Assembly (NCBI GenBank): GCA_963169295.1
Contig: CAUJDD010000079.1
Location: 53,113-117,112, forward strand
Source: UBA4416 sp020846025
GTDB taxonomy: Bacteria > Bacteroidota > Bacteroidia > B-17B0 > Aurantibacillaceae
Direction of reading: 5' to 3'
Length of the DNA stretch: 64,000 bases
How positions within the stretch are numbered: the first letter of the stretch is position 1; the number at the start of each line of letters is the position of its first letter. Made by a program: the position numbers and the translations under genes. Below the pieces are notes generated by a model. That model ran no database searches, was not told where the DNA came from, and worked only from the letters and a program-made list of their open reading frames with translations. Positions 18,324 to 28,576 of this stretch are shown piece after piece.

Positions 18324-19238
18324 ATGCCTATGCCTATTAAACGTATATTAGCTAGTTGTTTGCTTATTTCGTTGTTCTTATCTGCTTGTCAAAGTAACTC
18401 TGAACAAACAACGGCTAACGACTCTCAAGAAAATTTAGATTCTATAGCCCAAACAAATGATTCGAATGCAGTAACTGAAGAAGAAGTGAGTTTTAACTTG
18501 CCTTCTGCCTTACAAATTGCTTATGTACTCCGAAAATCAGGTGTTGAGTACGATCAAAGCTTGATGAATAACCCGAAAAACGCTTCAAAATATACTACTA
18601 CTAATTACAAAAAGGCACTAAACTTTGGGGTGTATAGTACCGATTTAGCATATTGTATATTTAACAAACGCTTCCAGGAATCTAAAGAAAGTTTAAAAGC
18701 TTGCAAAGAAATTGGTTCTTCATTAGGCTTAAATCAAGCATTTGAGTCTGATAATATGGCGCAACGTTTTGATAAAAATATTTCGAATGAAGATTCAGTT
18801 GTAAAAATTGTTTCAAGTTTACAATTAAAATCTGATGCCATTTTTGAAGAAAACAAACAGGAACATATAACTGTTTTAGCCTTTACTGGAGCATGGACAG
18901 AAAGTTTACAAATTGCTATGAGTATGTACGGAAAAGAAAACGAACAATACACGAAAGAAACTGGTAGTAGAAAAATTTTAGGAAATATTTTAGAACAATT
19001 ATTAATGTCTGAAACCATCATTAGAGCATTAAAGAGTGTACAAAATTCCGAAACTGAAATTCCAGAACTGATAAGGAAAATTGAAGAAATCAACTCTAAA
19101 ACTGTTACTATATCAGCCATAGAAAAAGCGATGGAAAGAGATGAAGATATAGATTTTAGTACATTATCAATTTCCGCTAACGAATTAAAACCAATTAATG
19201 ATTTAGTAAGTAACCTAAGAAATCAAATTATCAACTAA
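18324..19238 (+). CDS. Predicted lipoprotein of unknown function
   Basis: 304 residues. The signal peptide ends in a lipobox (LSAC, Cys at about residue 22), so it should be a lipid-anchored envelope protein. A Ser/Asn/Thr/Glu-rich linker follows to about residue 55; the rest is mainly helical and polar (SALQIAYVLRKSGVEYD, LKACKEIGSSLGLNQAFESD). I do not recognise the family. A second in-frame ATG 6 bp downstream is equally plausible as the start. The small exported protein at 19250 follows by 11 bp and is probably co-transcribed. Confidence 0.75.
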   Translation: MPMPIKRILASCLLISLFLSACQSNSEQTTANDSQENLDSIAQTNDSNAVTEEEVSFNLPSALQIAYVLRKSGVEYDQSLMNNPKNASKYTTTNYKKALNFGVYSTDLAYCIFNKRFQESKESLKACKEIGSSLGLNQAFESDNMAQRFDKNISNEDSVVKIVSSLQLKSDAIFEENKQEHITVLAFTGAWTESLQIAMSMYGKENEQYTKETGSRKILGNILEQLLMSETIIRALKSVQNSETEIPELIRKIEEINSKTVTISAIEKAMERDEDIDFSTLSISANELKPINDLVSNLRNQIIN

Positions 19239-19249
19239 AATTAAAGACT

Positions 19250-19693
19250 ATGAGATTACTTATCTTAATTTCAATTTCTGTTATTTTAACAGCTTTTCAA
19301 TCGGGAGATATATTATGCAACCCAAAGGCATTAAAAGAAAAGGCGAAGAATACTTTAGAGGCTTATAAGTATGATAGTTCTGAGCTAACCCACATCATGT
19401 ATAAAAACAAAGAAACTATTAAAGAGGTAGAAGTACCATTATTTATTGGCGAAAAATATAAAATGGTATTTGAATTGGAGGCTTTGCCAAAACCAGTTGA
19501 AGTTCAGATTTATAATAAGAGTAAAGATTCTAAGAATAGAAAATTACTTTTTACTTCAAAAGAAATTGGAGACAAAAAAGAATTTACTTATGAAGTTTCT
19601 AAAACACGTCATGTTTATGTAAACTACATTATTCCTCCTTCAGATAATGCGTCCTATACGGGTTGCGCCTTATTTATGGTTGGTTATAAATAA
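19250..19693 (+). CDS. Small exported protein of unknown function
   Basis: 147 residues. The N-terminus has a short hydrophobic stretch (LLILISISVILTAF) that reads as a signal peptide or anchor. The mature part is beta-rich and lysine-rich, with two or three cysteines (one early, ILCNPK, and one late, YTGCAL). I know no family for it. It lies 11 bp after the lipoprotein gene in the same direction, so the two probably work together. Confidence 0.65.
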   Translation: MRLLILISISVILTAFQSGDILCNPKALKEKAKNTLEAYKYDSSELTHIMYKNKETIKEVEVPLFIGEKYKMVFELEALPKPVEVQIYNKSKDSKNRKLLFTSKEIGDKKEFTYEVSKTRHVYVNYIIPPSDNASYTGCALFMVGYK

Positions 19694-19924
19694 TTTGTGT
19701 TGATATAATACAATTATTGAAAAACTTGTATATATAAAACAGTTTTGTATCCTAGAATGAACCCTTACAACTAATATCGAGTAAGTTGTTTGAAACTTTT
19801 TACTATATTTGAGTTTTAGTTCTTTGATTAAAATCAATTTCTAAGAATCCACTATTTCACCAAGTTTACAATCATTTATATGATTATTCACTTTAAAAAC
19901 TACAGTTCCAAATAATTATAAAAA

Positions 19925-21175
19925 ATGTTTTTATACAATTTAGGCATACATTTATTTAATATTGCTATACGCATTGCTTCATTGTTTAATCCAAAAGCAA
20001 AACAATGGATAAAAGGAAGAAAAAAATGGAAACCAAAATTAATCGAACAAGTAAAAACTTTACAACTTGAAAACGCTATATGGTTACACGCCGCATCATT
20101 AGGTGAATTTGAACAAGGCAAACCTGTTATTGAAGAAATAAAAAAACAATTTCCTCATCAAAAACTAATTCTCACTTTTTTCTCACCTTCTGGGTACGAA
20201 ATTCAAAAACATTATCCATTAGCTGATTTGGTATTGTATCTACCTATTGATACAGCACCTAATGCCAAAAAATTTCTAGATATTATTAAACCAAGTTTAG
20301 CAATATTTGTTAAGTACGAGTTTTGGTTAAATTATTTAGCAGAGTTAAAACAACAAGAAATCCCCACTTTTTTAATTTCAACAGTTATTAAGCGTCACCA
20401 GCCCTTTTTCAAATGGTATGGTTGGAATTTTCGTAAGTCCATTCACACGTATCATTCTATTTACACGCAAGATGTTTATTCCTTACGTTTACTTAAGTTA
20501 TTAAATTATCACAAAGGCATATTAGCAGGCGATACACGATTTGACAGGGTGTTACAAATTTGTTCTTCACCAAAACAACTAACTGAAATTGAGCAGTTCA
20601 CTAAAAACAGTTTTGTGATTGTAGCAGGTAGTTCTTGGGCTAAAGATGAAGAAATTTTAATTGAAACTTATCTAAGACTAAAAGATAAATACACCTCTTT
20701 AAAATTAATTATTGCGCCACACGAAATAGAAAAGAAAAACATAGATAGACTCACTAATTTATTACATAAGTACCGTTTAGCCTTTCATTTATTTTCAAGA
20801 AATGAACCTCAAATTAATGACTCCATCCTAATTATAAATGCTATTGGTTTTTTATCATCTATTTATCAATACGGAACTATTGCATTAATAGGAGGAGGAT
20901 TTAATAATGGCATTCATAACATTTTAGAACCTACTGTATATGGATTGCCTGTATTATTTGGCCCTAATTATCATAAGTTTAATGAAGCACATCAAATTTT
21001 AGATTTGAAAGCAGGATTTGTTTTCCAAAACGCATACGACTTAGAAATACAAATACAACAATTTATATCAAATAAAGAATACCTAAGCGAGGCATCGGTT
21101 CTGGCTAAAAATTATGTGCAAAAAAACTCGGGTGCTACACAAAAAATTATGGAAGGTATTAGAGTTTATCTTTAA
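19925..21175 (+). CDS. waaA: 3-deoxy-D-manno-octulosonic acid (Kdo) transferase
   Basis: 416 residues, the usual WaaA/KdtA length. It has IWLHAASLGEFEQGKPVI (family N-terminal domain with the catalytic Glu), FVKYEFWLNYL, VAGSSWAKDEE and GGGFNNGIHNILEPTVYGLPVLFGPNY (the GT-B donor-site region; Asn-Glu contacts typical). It adds Kdo from CMP-Kdo to lipid IVA at the inner face of the inner membrane. The 3' end overlaps the convergent polA stop by 4 bp. A kdsC-like gene for Kdo supply is in the same window at 46305. Confidence 0.94.
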   Translation: MFLYNLGIHLFNIAIRIASLFNPKAKQWIKGRKKWKPKLIEQVKTLQLENAIWLHAASLGEFEQGKPVIEEIKKQFPHQKLILTFFSPSGYEIQKHYPLADLVLYLPIDTAPNAKKFLDIIKPSLAIFVKYEFWLNYLAELKQQEIPTFLISTVIKRHQPFFKWYGWNFRKSIHTYHSIYTQDVYSLRLLKLLNYHKGILAGDTRFDRVLQICSSPKQLTEIEQFTKNSFVIVAGSSWAKDEEILIETYLRLKDKYTSLKLIIAPHEIEKKNIDRLTNLLHKYRLAFHLFSRNEPQINDSILIINAIGFLSSIYQYGTIALIGGGFNNGIHNILEPTVYGLPVLFGPNYHKFNEAHQILDLKAGFVFQNAYDLEIQIQQFISNKEYLSEASVLAKNYVQKNSGATQKIMEGIRVYL

Positions 21176-24018
21176 TGCGCCTCTAACCAATTTTGTCCAA
21201 CACCCATTCCTACTTCAATAGGCACATTTAGTGGGAGTGCTTCTTTCATGTGTTTTTCAATAACTGGTTTAATGAGTTCTAACTCTGGTTTATACACATC
21301 AAACACTAATTCATCATGTATTTGTAAAATCATTTTTGATTTTACTTTCATTTGATTTAAAGAATGATGAATCTTAATCATAGCTACTTTTATCATATCA
21401 GCTGCCGAACCTTGTATAGGTGCATTAATGGCATTTCGTTCCGCAAATGAACGCACCGTTGCATTAGCCGAGTTTATATCTTTTAGCCAACGCTTACGTC
21501 CTAATAATGTTTGCACATAACCATGTTCTTTAGCGAAAGCAATTTCATTTTCCATATACGATTTAATACCCGTATATTGCTTAAAGTAATTATCAATTAA
21601 CTCTTTGGCTTCTGCACGTGGTATATTTAAGTTATCGGCTAATCCAAAAGCACCTTGTCCATAAATAATTCCAAAGTTCACACTTTTGGCTTTATAACGC
21701 ATTTCTTTTGTTACATCTTCTTCATTAACACCATAAACCTTTGCGGCGGTAGCTGTGTGAATGTCTTTGCCTAAATTAAAGGCTTCGCACATGCCAGGGT
21801 CTTTGCTAATAGATGCCACAATTCTCAGTTCTATTTGTGAGTAATCGGCGCTTAATAAAATATGATTTTCATCTCTTGGTATAAATGCTTTTCTAATTTG
21901 TCTGCCTCTCTCAGTTCTAATAGGAATATTTTGCAAATTAGGACTATCGCTACTCAAGCGCCCTGTAGATGCTACCACCTGATTAAATGTGGTATGAATG
22001 CGATTGGTTTTTTCATTCACTAATAAAGGTAAAGCATCTACATAAGTTGATTTTAATTTTACGAGTTCGCGATAATCTAAAATCTTAGCAACTATGGGAT
22101 GTTTTCCTTCTAATTTTGATAAAACATCTTCGCTTGTAGCGTATTGACCTGTTTTAGTTTTCTTTGGTTTTTCAATGATTTTCAAATAATCAAATAATAT
22201 CTCACCTACTTGTTTTGGTGAAGAGATATTAAATTTAGTACCTGCCAATTCCTGAATCTCTTTATCTACTTTCGAAATATCTTCTTGTAGCTGCTGCGAA
22301 AAATCAGTTAGTCCCTTCACATCTAAATTAATTCCCTCACGCTCCATGCCTGATAACACTTCTATTAAAGGTACTTCTACCTCATTAAACAGTTTTTCAA
22401 TCTGTAATTCTTTTAGTTTAGGTTCAAAAACTTGTTTGAGTTGTATAGTAACATCAGCATCTTCGGCTGCATAATCTTTTATTTGTTCGAGTGGTACATC
22501 GCTCATGTTACTTTGTCCCTTACCTTTTTTCCCAATTAACTCTTCAATATTTATGGGCGAATAATCTAAATACGTTTCTGCTAATACATTCATGTTATGA
22601 CGCATATCGGGCATAAATAAAAAATGGGCAATCATCGTATCCCATAATTTATTTTTTATTTGGATTCCATAATTATTAAGAATTTGAAAATCGTATTTTA
22701 TATTTTGACCAATTAACGTTTTAGATGTATCGTTAAATATTGGAATAAAAGGTTGAATGAATTGTAGTGCTTTTTCTTTCTCAATAGGAAAAGGCACATA
22801 ATAGGCTTCCCCTACTTTTACAGAGAATGACATACCAACGATATCAGCCAAAATAGTATCTAATCCCGTAGTTTCTGTATCAAAACAAAATTCGGAATGA
22901 GATTGTAATACAGACAACAATTGTTGTATTTTCTCATCTGTATCACACAATATATAATTGGGTTGCGTATCTTTTATGGTTTTAAAAACCTTTGCATCAA
23001 CTTCGGCTACTGCTTCAATATGTGCTTCGCTGAATAAATCATCTCCAATACTAAACAAATCAGCCTTTGTTTCTTTTTTGGGTTTTATACTAGCTTCACT
23101 AACCGTATTAGCTTCTTTCACTGCACCAATATCTTCTCCTAATACCTTTTGAGCAATATTTCTGAATTCTAACTCAGTAAAAAGTTCTCTTAATATATCT
23201 TTATTTACAGCCGATACTTTTAACTCTTCTTCATTAAATTCTACGGGCACATCTAAGATAATTGTAGCTAGCCACTTTGACTGAATGGCTTTCTCTTTAT
23301 TTAATTCTACTTTTTCTTTTAATTTTCCTTTTAACTTATCGGTATTATCTAATAAGTTTTCAATACTTCCAAAATCTTTAATGAGTTGAATAGCTGTTTT
23401 TTCACCTACACCTGGAATGCCTGGAATATTATCCACTTTATCCCCCATTAATCCTAAAATATCAATGAGTTGTTTTACATGTTCAATTTCCCATTTCTTA
23501 CAAATCTCTTCTACACCTAAAACCTCTGCTCCATTTCCAAATCTAGCCGGTTTATAAATAAATGTATTGGTATCTACTAACTGTCCATAATCTTTATCGG
23601 GTGTCATCATGTAGGTTGTAAACCCTTTTTCTTCGGCTATTTTAGCTAACGTACCAATGGCATCATCCGCTTCATATCCAGGAGTTTTAATAATAGGAAT
23701 ATTAAATCCTTCTATTAATTGAAATATATACGGAATACATGTTCTTAAATCTTCTGGCATTTCCTCTCTATTTGCTTTGTACTCCACAAACTCTGTATGA
23801 CGAACTGTTTCTTCGGGTGTATCAAAAACAACAGCAATGTGTGTTGGTTTTTCTTTATTTAAAATTTCTAATAAAGTATTGGTAAACCCAAATATGGCTG
23901 AGGTATTCATGCCTTTAGAATTAATACGTGGATTAGTACTAAAAGCAAAATAGGCTCTATAGATTAATGCATAAGCATCTAATAAAAATAATTTCTTAGG
24001 CGTGTCTTTTGTAATCAT
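21172..24018 (-). CDS. polA: DNA polymerase I
   Basis: 948 residues, full length with three domains. The 5'-3' exonuclease/FEN domain covers about residues 1-300 (LLDAYALIYRAYFAF, PGYEADDAIGTLA, LMGDKVDNIPGIPGVGEKTA). The 3'-5' exonuclease covers about 365-545 and keeps its acidic residues (FCFDTETTGLDTI). The family A polymerase covers about 560-948 (LLSADYSQIELRI, KSVNFGIIYGQGAFGLA, LQIHDELVFDV). It performs repair and Okazaki-fragment processing. It is third in a minus-strand run after cysS and the glutaminyl cyclase gene (30-bp gap). Confidence 0.97.
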   Translation of the reverse strand: MITKDTPKKLFLLDAYALIYRAYFAFSTNPRINSKGMNTSAIFGFTNTLLEILNKEKPTHIAVVFDTPEETVRHTEFVEYKANREEMPEDLRTCIPYIFQLIEGFNIPIIKTPGYEADDAIGTLAKIAEEKGFTTYMMTPDKDYGQLVDTNTFIYKPARFGNGAEVLGVEEICKKWEIEHVKQLIDILGLMGDKVDNIPGIPGVGEKTAIQLIKDFGSIENLLDNTDKLKGKLKEKVELNKEKAIQSKWLATIILDVPVEFNEEELKVSAVNKDILRELFTELEFRNIAQKVLGEDIGAVKEANTVSEASIKPKKETKADLFSIGDDLFSEAHIEAVAEVDAKVFKTIKDTQPNYILCDTDEKIQQLLSVLQSHSEFCFDTETTGLDTILADIVGMSFSVKVGEAYYVPFPIEKEKALQFIQPFIPIFNDTSKTLIGQNIKYDFQILNNYGIQIKNKLWDTMIAHFLFMPDMRHNMNVLAETYLDYSPINIEELIGKKGKGQSNMSDVPLEQIKDYAAEDADVTIQLKQVFEPKLKELQIEKLFNEVEVPLIEVLSGMEREGINLDVKGLTDFSQQLQEDISKVDKEIQELAGTKFNISSPKQVGEILFDYLKIIEKPKKTKTGQYATSEDVLSKLEGKHPIVAKILDYRELVKLKSTYVDALPLLVNEKTNRIHTTFNQVVASTGRLSSDSPNLQNIPIRTERGRQIRKAFIPRDENHILLSADYSQIELRIVASISKDPGMCEAFNLGKDIHTATAAKVYGVNEEDVTKEMRYKAKSVNFGIIYGQGAFGLADNLNIPRAEAKELIDNYFKQYTGIKSYMENEIAFAKEHGYVQTLLGRKRWLKDINSANATVRSFAERNAINAPIQGSAADMIKVAMIKIHHSLNQMKVKSKMILQIHDELVFDVYKPELELIKPVIEKHMKEALPLNVPIEVGMGVGQNWLEAH

Positions 24019-24048
24019 GTAGTGTAATTTTATTTTGAATTATAGAAT

Positions 24049-24897
24049 CTATAAATCAAATCTAATTTCATAAATAGTTGGCCACATTTTACCAGTAACC
24101 AATATTTTTTTATTGATTGAGTCGTAAGCAATACCGTTCATCTCTAGCGAGTTAGGATTTTGAGTTTTGGCTTCTTGCATTAATCCACTTAAATCTAATT
24201 TTGCAACAACATTTCCAGTATTAGGATCAATTTTTACAATAGTATTGGTTGTCCAAATATTCGCATAAATAAAACCATTTATAAATTCTAGTTCATTAAG
24301 ATGTTCTACTACATAATTATTTTCAGCAACATCCAATACTTTTGTTACTGCATAACTCGTAGGGTCGAAATACGTAAGATAACTTGTTCCATCGCTCATA
24401 ATGATGCTTTTACCATCGGTTGTTAATCCCCATCCTTCTCGATTAGTATAATTAAATGTACCAATTTGTTTATAGTTTTTTGCGTCATAGATGAAACCTA
24501 ATTGGTTTTTATAAGTTACTTGAAAAATTTTATCGTTCAAGAAAACAATACCTTCACCAAAATAAATATTTCTATCTAATTCAACTTTTACATTTATTTT
24601 TCCAGTTTTTAAATCCACATCCCCAAATACTGACTTAGTTTGAGGTAGATTATCAGGAGAGCCTGTACTTTCAAATAACTTGTTATCGTGAAATAAAAAA
24701 CCTTCGGTAAATGAATTAATATCGTGTGGAAATTTATTTTCGATAGTATATTTAAGTTGTGGAGTTTTTGGAATAACTGTTTCTACCGTAGTTGTTTGAA
24801 TTACTTTATTCTCAGAATTATCTTTAGTACCACATGAATATAAAAATAAGATAGAGATGGATGCACAGATATAAATGATGCTTCTATATTTTTTCAT
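24049..24897 (-). CDS. Glutaminyl-peptide cyclotransferase lipoprotein
   Basis: 282 residues. The N-terminal signal ends with a lipobox (LYSC, Cys at about residue 22), so it is an envelope lipoprotein. The mature part is a five-bladed propeller of the bacterial/plant-type glutamine cyclotransferase family: FPHDINSFTEGFLFHDNKLFESTG, positions about 60-83 with key FTEGF and ESTG, then GWGLTTDGKSIIMSDG, LNELEFINGFIYANIW and LEMNGIAYDS. It converts N-terminal Gln to pyroglutamate, a step often needed for type IX secreted proteins of Bacteroidota. It lies between cysS and polA. Confidence 0.9.
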   Translation of the reverse strand: MKKYRSIIYICASISILFLYSCGTKDNSENKVIQTTTVETVIPKTPQLKYTIENKFPHDINSFTEGFLFHDNKLFESTGSPDNLPQTKSVFGDVDLKTGKINVKVELDRNIYFGEGIVFLNDKIFQVTYKNQLGFIYDAKNYKQIGTFNYTNREGWGLTTDGKSIIMSDGTSYLTYFDPTSYAVTKVLDVAENNYVVEHLNELEFINGFIYANIWTTNTIVKIDPNTGNVVAKLDLSGLMQEAKTQNPNSLEMNGIAYDSINKKILVTGKMWPTIYEIRFDL

Positions 24898-24912
24898 AAC
24901 GTTTACTGGATA

Positions 24913-26376
24913 TTAAATACTCCAATTTGTTCCTTCTTTAGTATCTTTAATTTGGATATTTACTTCGGTTAGTTTATCTCTTATCGCATCAGAAGTAACA
25001 TAATCCTTATTAGTTTTTGCTTTATTTCTCAACTCTATCACAAGTTCCATAACTCCTGCAAGTGCTTGATTTGCTTTACCTGTTTCTTCTTCTTTTCTCA
25101 AACCCATAACATCAAACACAAAGTGTTGGTAGATGTTTTTTAATTGATCTATATCTGTTTGAGTTAAAGTTGCTTTTTTATCATTGGTAGAATTTACAAT
25201 GCGTATAGCATCAAATAGATGCGCAATAAGAACAGGTGTATTAAAATCGTCGTTCATGGCCTCATAACATTTTTTTTCTAACTCATTAATATTTTCGGAG
25301 CTGGTATTGGAAGGTTTTAAATTTTGTAAAGTTTTATAACTTTCCATTAATCGAGTGTAAGCCTTTTCAGCCGCATTTAAAGCATCGTTACTAAAATCTA
25401 ACGTACTACGATAATGTGTTTGCATCATAAAAAACCTAACTGCCATAGGCGAATAGCCTTTTTCCAATAATGGATGCTGTCCAGTAAATAGTTCCATTGG
25501 TAGAAAGCTATTTCCTAACGATTTACTCATTTTTTGTCCATTCACCGTCAGCATATTTGTATGCATCCAATAATTAGCAGGACTTTTACCACAATAAGCA
25601 ATGTTTTGGGCAATCTCGTTGGTATGGTGGGTGGCTTGTAAATCCATTCCTCCGCCGTGTATATCAAATTGCTCACCCAAATATTTTGTACTCATGGCTG
25701 AACACTCAATATGCCACCCTGGAAAACCAACTCCCCAAGGACTAGGCCATTTCATTAAATGTTCTGGTTTTGCTTTTATCCACAAAGCAAAATCTAGTCG
25801 GCCACGTTTATCATCTTGTCCGTCTAATTCCCTCGTGTTTTCAAGTAGTTCCTCTAATTTACGATTAGTAAGTACAGTATAGTTATTATCCTTTGCAAAT
25901 TTCTCAACATCAAAATATACTGTACCATTACTTTCATAAGCTAAACCATTCTTTATAATTTGCTTGGCTATTTCTTGTTGTTCAATAATGTGTCCCGTAG
26001 CTGTAGGCTCAATACTTGGTGGTAGTGCATTAAAAAGACTCATTACATCTCTAAAACCAACAGTATATTTTTGTACTATTTCCATTGGTTCGAGTTGAGA
26101 TAACTTCGCTTTTTTAGAGATTTTATCTTCACCCACATCTGCATCACTTTCTAGATGACCTGCATCGGTTACATTTCTTACGTATCTCACCTTATACCCT
26201 ATATGCGTAAGATAACGGTATATCATATCAAACGACATAAATGTGCGACAATTTCCTAAATGCACATCACTATAAACGGTAGGGCCACACACATATAAAC
26301 CAACAAATGGAGCATTAATAGCTTTAAACTCTTGCTTAGTACGAGTGAGTGTGTTGTATATATATAACTTTTCCAT
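24913..26376 (-). CDS. cysS: Cysteinyl-tRNA synthetase
   Basis: 487 residues, normal for CysS. It has a HIGH-class motif (YSDVHLGNCRTF), zinc ligands (Cys in YVCGPTVY, then WHIECSAMS and HHTNE), FDIHGGGMDLQATHHTNEIAQ (positions about 230-250, typical) and KMSKS (GQKMSKSLGNSF). It charges tRNA-Cys. The start is the first ATG of a well-conserved N-terminus. It heads the run cysS-glutaminyl cyclase-polA with gaps of 15 and 30 bp. Confidence 0.97.
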   Translation of the reverse strand: MEKLYIYNTLTRTKQEFKAINAPFVGLYVCGPTVYSDVHLGNCRTFMSFDMIYRYLTHIGYKVRYVRNVTDAGHLESDADVGEDKISKKAKLSQLEPMEIVQKYTVGFRDVMSLFNALPPSIEPTATGHIIEQQEIAKQIIKNGLAYESNGTVYFDVEKFAKDNNYTVLTNRKLEELLENTRELDGQDDKRGRLDFALWIKAKPEHLMKWPSPWGVGFPGWHIECSAMSTKYLGEQFDIHGGGMDLQATHHTNEIAQNIAYCGKSPANYWMHTNMLTVNGQKMSKSLGNSFLPMELFTGQHPLLEKGYSPMAVRFFMMQTHYRSTLDFSNDALNAAEKAYTRLMESYKTLQNLKPSNTSSENINELEKKCYEAMNDDFNTPVLIAHLFDAIRIVNSTNDKKATLTQTDIDQLKNIYQHFVFDVMGLRKEEETGKANQALAGVMELVIELRNKAKTNKDYVTSDAIRDKLTEVNIQIKDTKEGTNWSI

Positions 26377-26400
26377 AAATGAGATTTTAAATTTAGCAAA

Positions 26401-26430
26401 AAAAAAGACGGTAAAACCACCGTCTTTTTT
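26401..26430 (-). terminator. Rho-independent terminator after the MORN-like gene
   Basis: A perfect 12-bp stem (AAAAAAGACGGT / ACCGTCTTTTTT) with a 6-base loop, T-run on the minus strand 3' side. It lies 21 bp past the stop of the minus-strand gene at 26452 and just upstream of cysS. Confidence 0.85.
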
Positions 26431-26451
26431 AAAATTGATAATTTTTAAGGT

Positions 26452-27345
26452 TTAATTTTCAATCGGTGCATCACCAATATAAATACCATTTCTATATTTT
26501 GCAATACGCTGTAAGATACCATTCTCATCATAAATATAGGCTTTGCCATCCATCAAACGATTATCTTTAAATACGCCATCTTTAGTGATTTGCTTGTTTT
26601 TATTATATGTAATATGTTGTCCATTTAACACCATGGGACCTTTTGATGTTGCTCCATTTGGTTTTTCATCTTCTTTTAATACAACTTTAGGCGCATTGTC
26701 TAATGGTGCATCTTTAATTTTTACGATTGGTTTCTTAGGTTCGTATTCTTTTATCGAAGCTACATCTACAGCACCATCATTATAAGTTTTCTCAGCTTTT
26801 AAATCCCCGTTTTCATGGTACTCTTTAATTACTCCAGATTCTTTACCATTTACAAAACTGCCCTCAATTGCTAATTGACCATTTTCGTAAAAATACTTTA
26901 CTGGCCCTTCACGTTTTCCTGTAGCATTAAAATTAAATTCGTGTTGAGGTGTGCCATTTTCATAAAATAATTTATAAGGACCAACCCAACGATTATTTTT
27001 CCAATTTCCTTCTTCTGATATTTTACCATTCTCGTGGTACATAATCGCATGCCCATCGGGACGACCATTTTGAAAAGTCAATTGATTTTTCATGTTACCA
27101 TTACAATAATATTCTACCCACTTTCCTATCTTTTTATTATCAGTATATTTTCCTTCTTCAATTTTTTGATCGGCTGAATAACAAGTCCCCGGCCTGTGTT
27201 TACCTTTTACAATCCACTTACCTTGTTTTTTTCCTTGAAAATCAATTAAATTGATTGTATCCTTGCCATTCATCTCAAAAGACTGTGACTGCCCTTGACT
27301 TACCTGATAAATGAAGAAAATTAAGAATATATAAACTTTTTTCAT
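26452..27345 (-). CDS. Exported MORN-variant repeat protein (YwqK-like)
   Basis: 297 residues from the preferred ATG at 27345, which gives a clean signal peptide (KKVYIFLIFFIYQVSQGQS); a longer in-frame start at 27390 puts 15 polar residues before it and is less likely. The mature part consists of about eight MORN-variant repeats (KQGKWIVKG, NGKISEEGNWKNN, YENGQLAIEGSFVNGKESG), the kind annotated as YwqK-family. They form extended beta structure and probably mediate protein contacts; the exact function is unknown. A strong terminator follows. Confidence 0.8.
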   Translation of the reverse strand: MKKVYIFLIFFIYQVSQGQSQSFEMNGKDTINLIDFQGKKQGKWIVKGKHRPGTCYSADQKIEEGKYTDNKKIGKWVEYYCNGNMKNQLTFQNGRPDGHAIMYHENGKISEEGNWKNNRWVGPYKLFYENGTPQHEFNFNATGKREGPVKYFYENGQLAIEGSFVNGKESGVIKEYHENGDLKAEKTYNDGAVDVASIKEYEPKKPIVKIKDAPLDNAPKVVLKEDEKPNGATSKGPMVLNGQHITYNKNKQITKDGVFKDNRLMDGKAYIYDENGILQRIAKYRNGIYIGDAPIEN

Positions 27346-27491
27346 AATACTATCGCTTTTACTAAAATACACATTATTGTTTAGTTTCATATAAAAAATT
27401 AGACCAAACCCTCAAAAAAACCGACCATTTTCTAATTTGTTTATAATTGTACGTTATTCAAGGCACAATTGTTACAAATATTTAGCATTTT

Positions 27492-28433
27492 TTATGCCAA
27501 ATTTTCAATCATATTCTGAGTTAGCGACGAAATATCATATTTTGCCGACCAATTCCAATCATTTTTAGCCCTATCTTCTAAAATACTTTGAGGCCAACTA
27601 TCGGCAATTTGTTGTCTAAAGTCTGGTTTATAGGAAATAGTGAATTCTGGGATATGTTTTTTGATTTCAGCGGCAATTTGAGCGGGTGTAAAGCTAATGC
27701 CAGCCAGGTTATAAGAACCTCTAATTTTAATATTTTCGAATGGAGCGTGCATAATTTCAATGGTAGCTCTTATTGCATCTTCCATGTGCATCATTGGCAA
27801 TGCAGTGTTTTCACTCAAAAAACACTCGTATCTCTTATGTTTTAAAGCCTCATGAAAAATATGTACAGCATAGTCTGTTGTTCCACCGCCAGGTGCTGAT
27901 TTCCAACCAATTAGCCCAGGATAACGTAAACTTCTCACATCTACCCCATGTTTATTAAAATACCACTCGCACCAACGCTCACCAGCCTGCTTACTTATGC
28001 CATAAACAGTAGTTGGTTCCATTATTGTAAATTGTGGGGTATTAACTCTTGGCGTTGTAGGTCCAAATACGGCAATTGAACTCGGCCAATATACACGCTT
28101 TATATGCTTTTCTTTAGCTAAATCTAACACATTAAACAAGCCTTCCATGTTTAGTTTCCATGCTAAATCGGGTTTTTGTTCGCCAGTAGCCGATAATAAG
28201 GCAGCCAATAAATATACGTGGGCTATATCATGTTTTTTTACAATATTTAATAAAGCATTTTTATCTAATACATCTAAAGTCTCAAATGCATTATTACTAA
28301 GTGCAGAAATTGGTTTTAAATCGGCCGCAATTACATTGCTTGAACCGTATAGTAAACTTAGTTCTTGGGTTAATTCTATTCCTATTTGCCCTCCTGCACC
28401 TATAATTAAAATTTTATCTTCTTTATTATACAT
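27492..28433 (-). CDS. NAD-dependent L-threonine 3-dehydrogenase, epimerase-fold type
   Basis: 313 residues from the ATG at 28433. A longer frame reaches 28505, but its extra residues precede the Rossmann motif (ILIIGAGGQIG) and run over the opposite promoter-like TACCTTTG, so the shorter start is better. It is an extended short-chain dehydrogenase with YWPSSIAVFGP and the catalytic tyrosine in VYGISKQAGE. The C-terminal part (YPGLIGWKSAPGGGTTDYAV, FTPAQIAAEIKKHIPEF, SWPQSILEDRAKNDW) matches the short-chain TDH group. It oxidises L-threonine to 2-amino-3-ketobutyrate in the cytoplasm. The gene is divergent from trhO. Confidence 0.88.
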   Translation of the reverse strand: MYNKEDKILIIGAGGQIGIELTQELSLLYGSSNVIAADLKPISALSNNAFETLDVLDKNALLNIVKKHDIAHVYLLAALLSATGEQKPDLAWKLNMEGLFNVLDLAKEKHIKRVYWPSSIAVFGPTTPRVNTPQFTIMEPTTVYGISKQAGERWCEWYFNKHGVDVRSLRYPGLIGWKSAPGGGTTDYAVHIFHEALKHKRYECFLSENTALPMMHMEDAIRATIEIMHAPFENIKIRGSYNLAGISFTPAQIAAEIKKHIPEFTISYKPDFRQQIADSWPQSILEDRAKNDWNWSAKYDISSLTQNMIENLA

Positions 28434-28466
28434 ACGAGTAGATGTTTTGATATTTTGAAAATTTAG

Positions 28467-28474
28467 TACCTTTG
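28467..28474 (+). promoter_or_regulatory. Putative -7 promoter element for trhO
   Basis: TACCTTTG fits the TAnnTTTG consensus, with TTTG copies 17 bp upstream as a possible -33 region. It lies about 100 bp before the trhO start. Its position supports starting the divergent dehydrogenase at 28433. Confidence 0.4.
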
Positions 28475-28576
28475 CAAACGTAAGAATATTTAGGCAATTA
28501 GGCAATTTAGCTTTAATTAATTAAAATCATTCTTTATTTTATTAACTCAATAGTATAACCTGCAATTATATCTATT

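Noticed and set aside
28434..28505. Longer N-terminus for the threonine dehydrogenase
   Set aside because: The extra residues precede the Rossmann motif, have no family match and cover a promoter-like site for the divergent gene.
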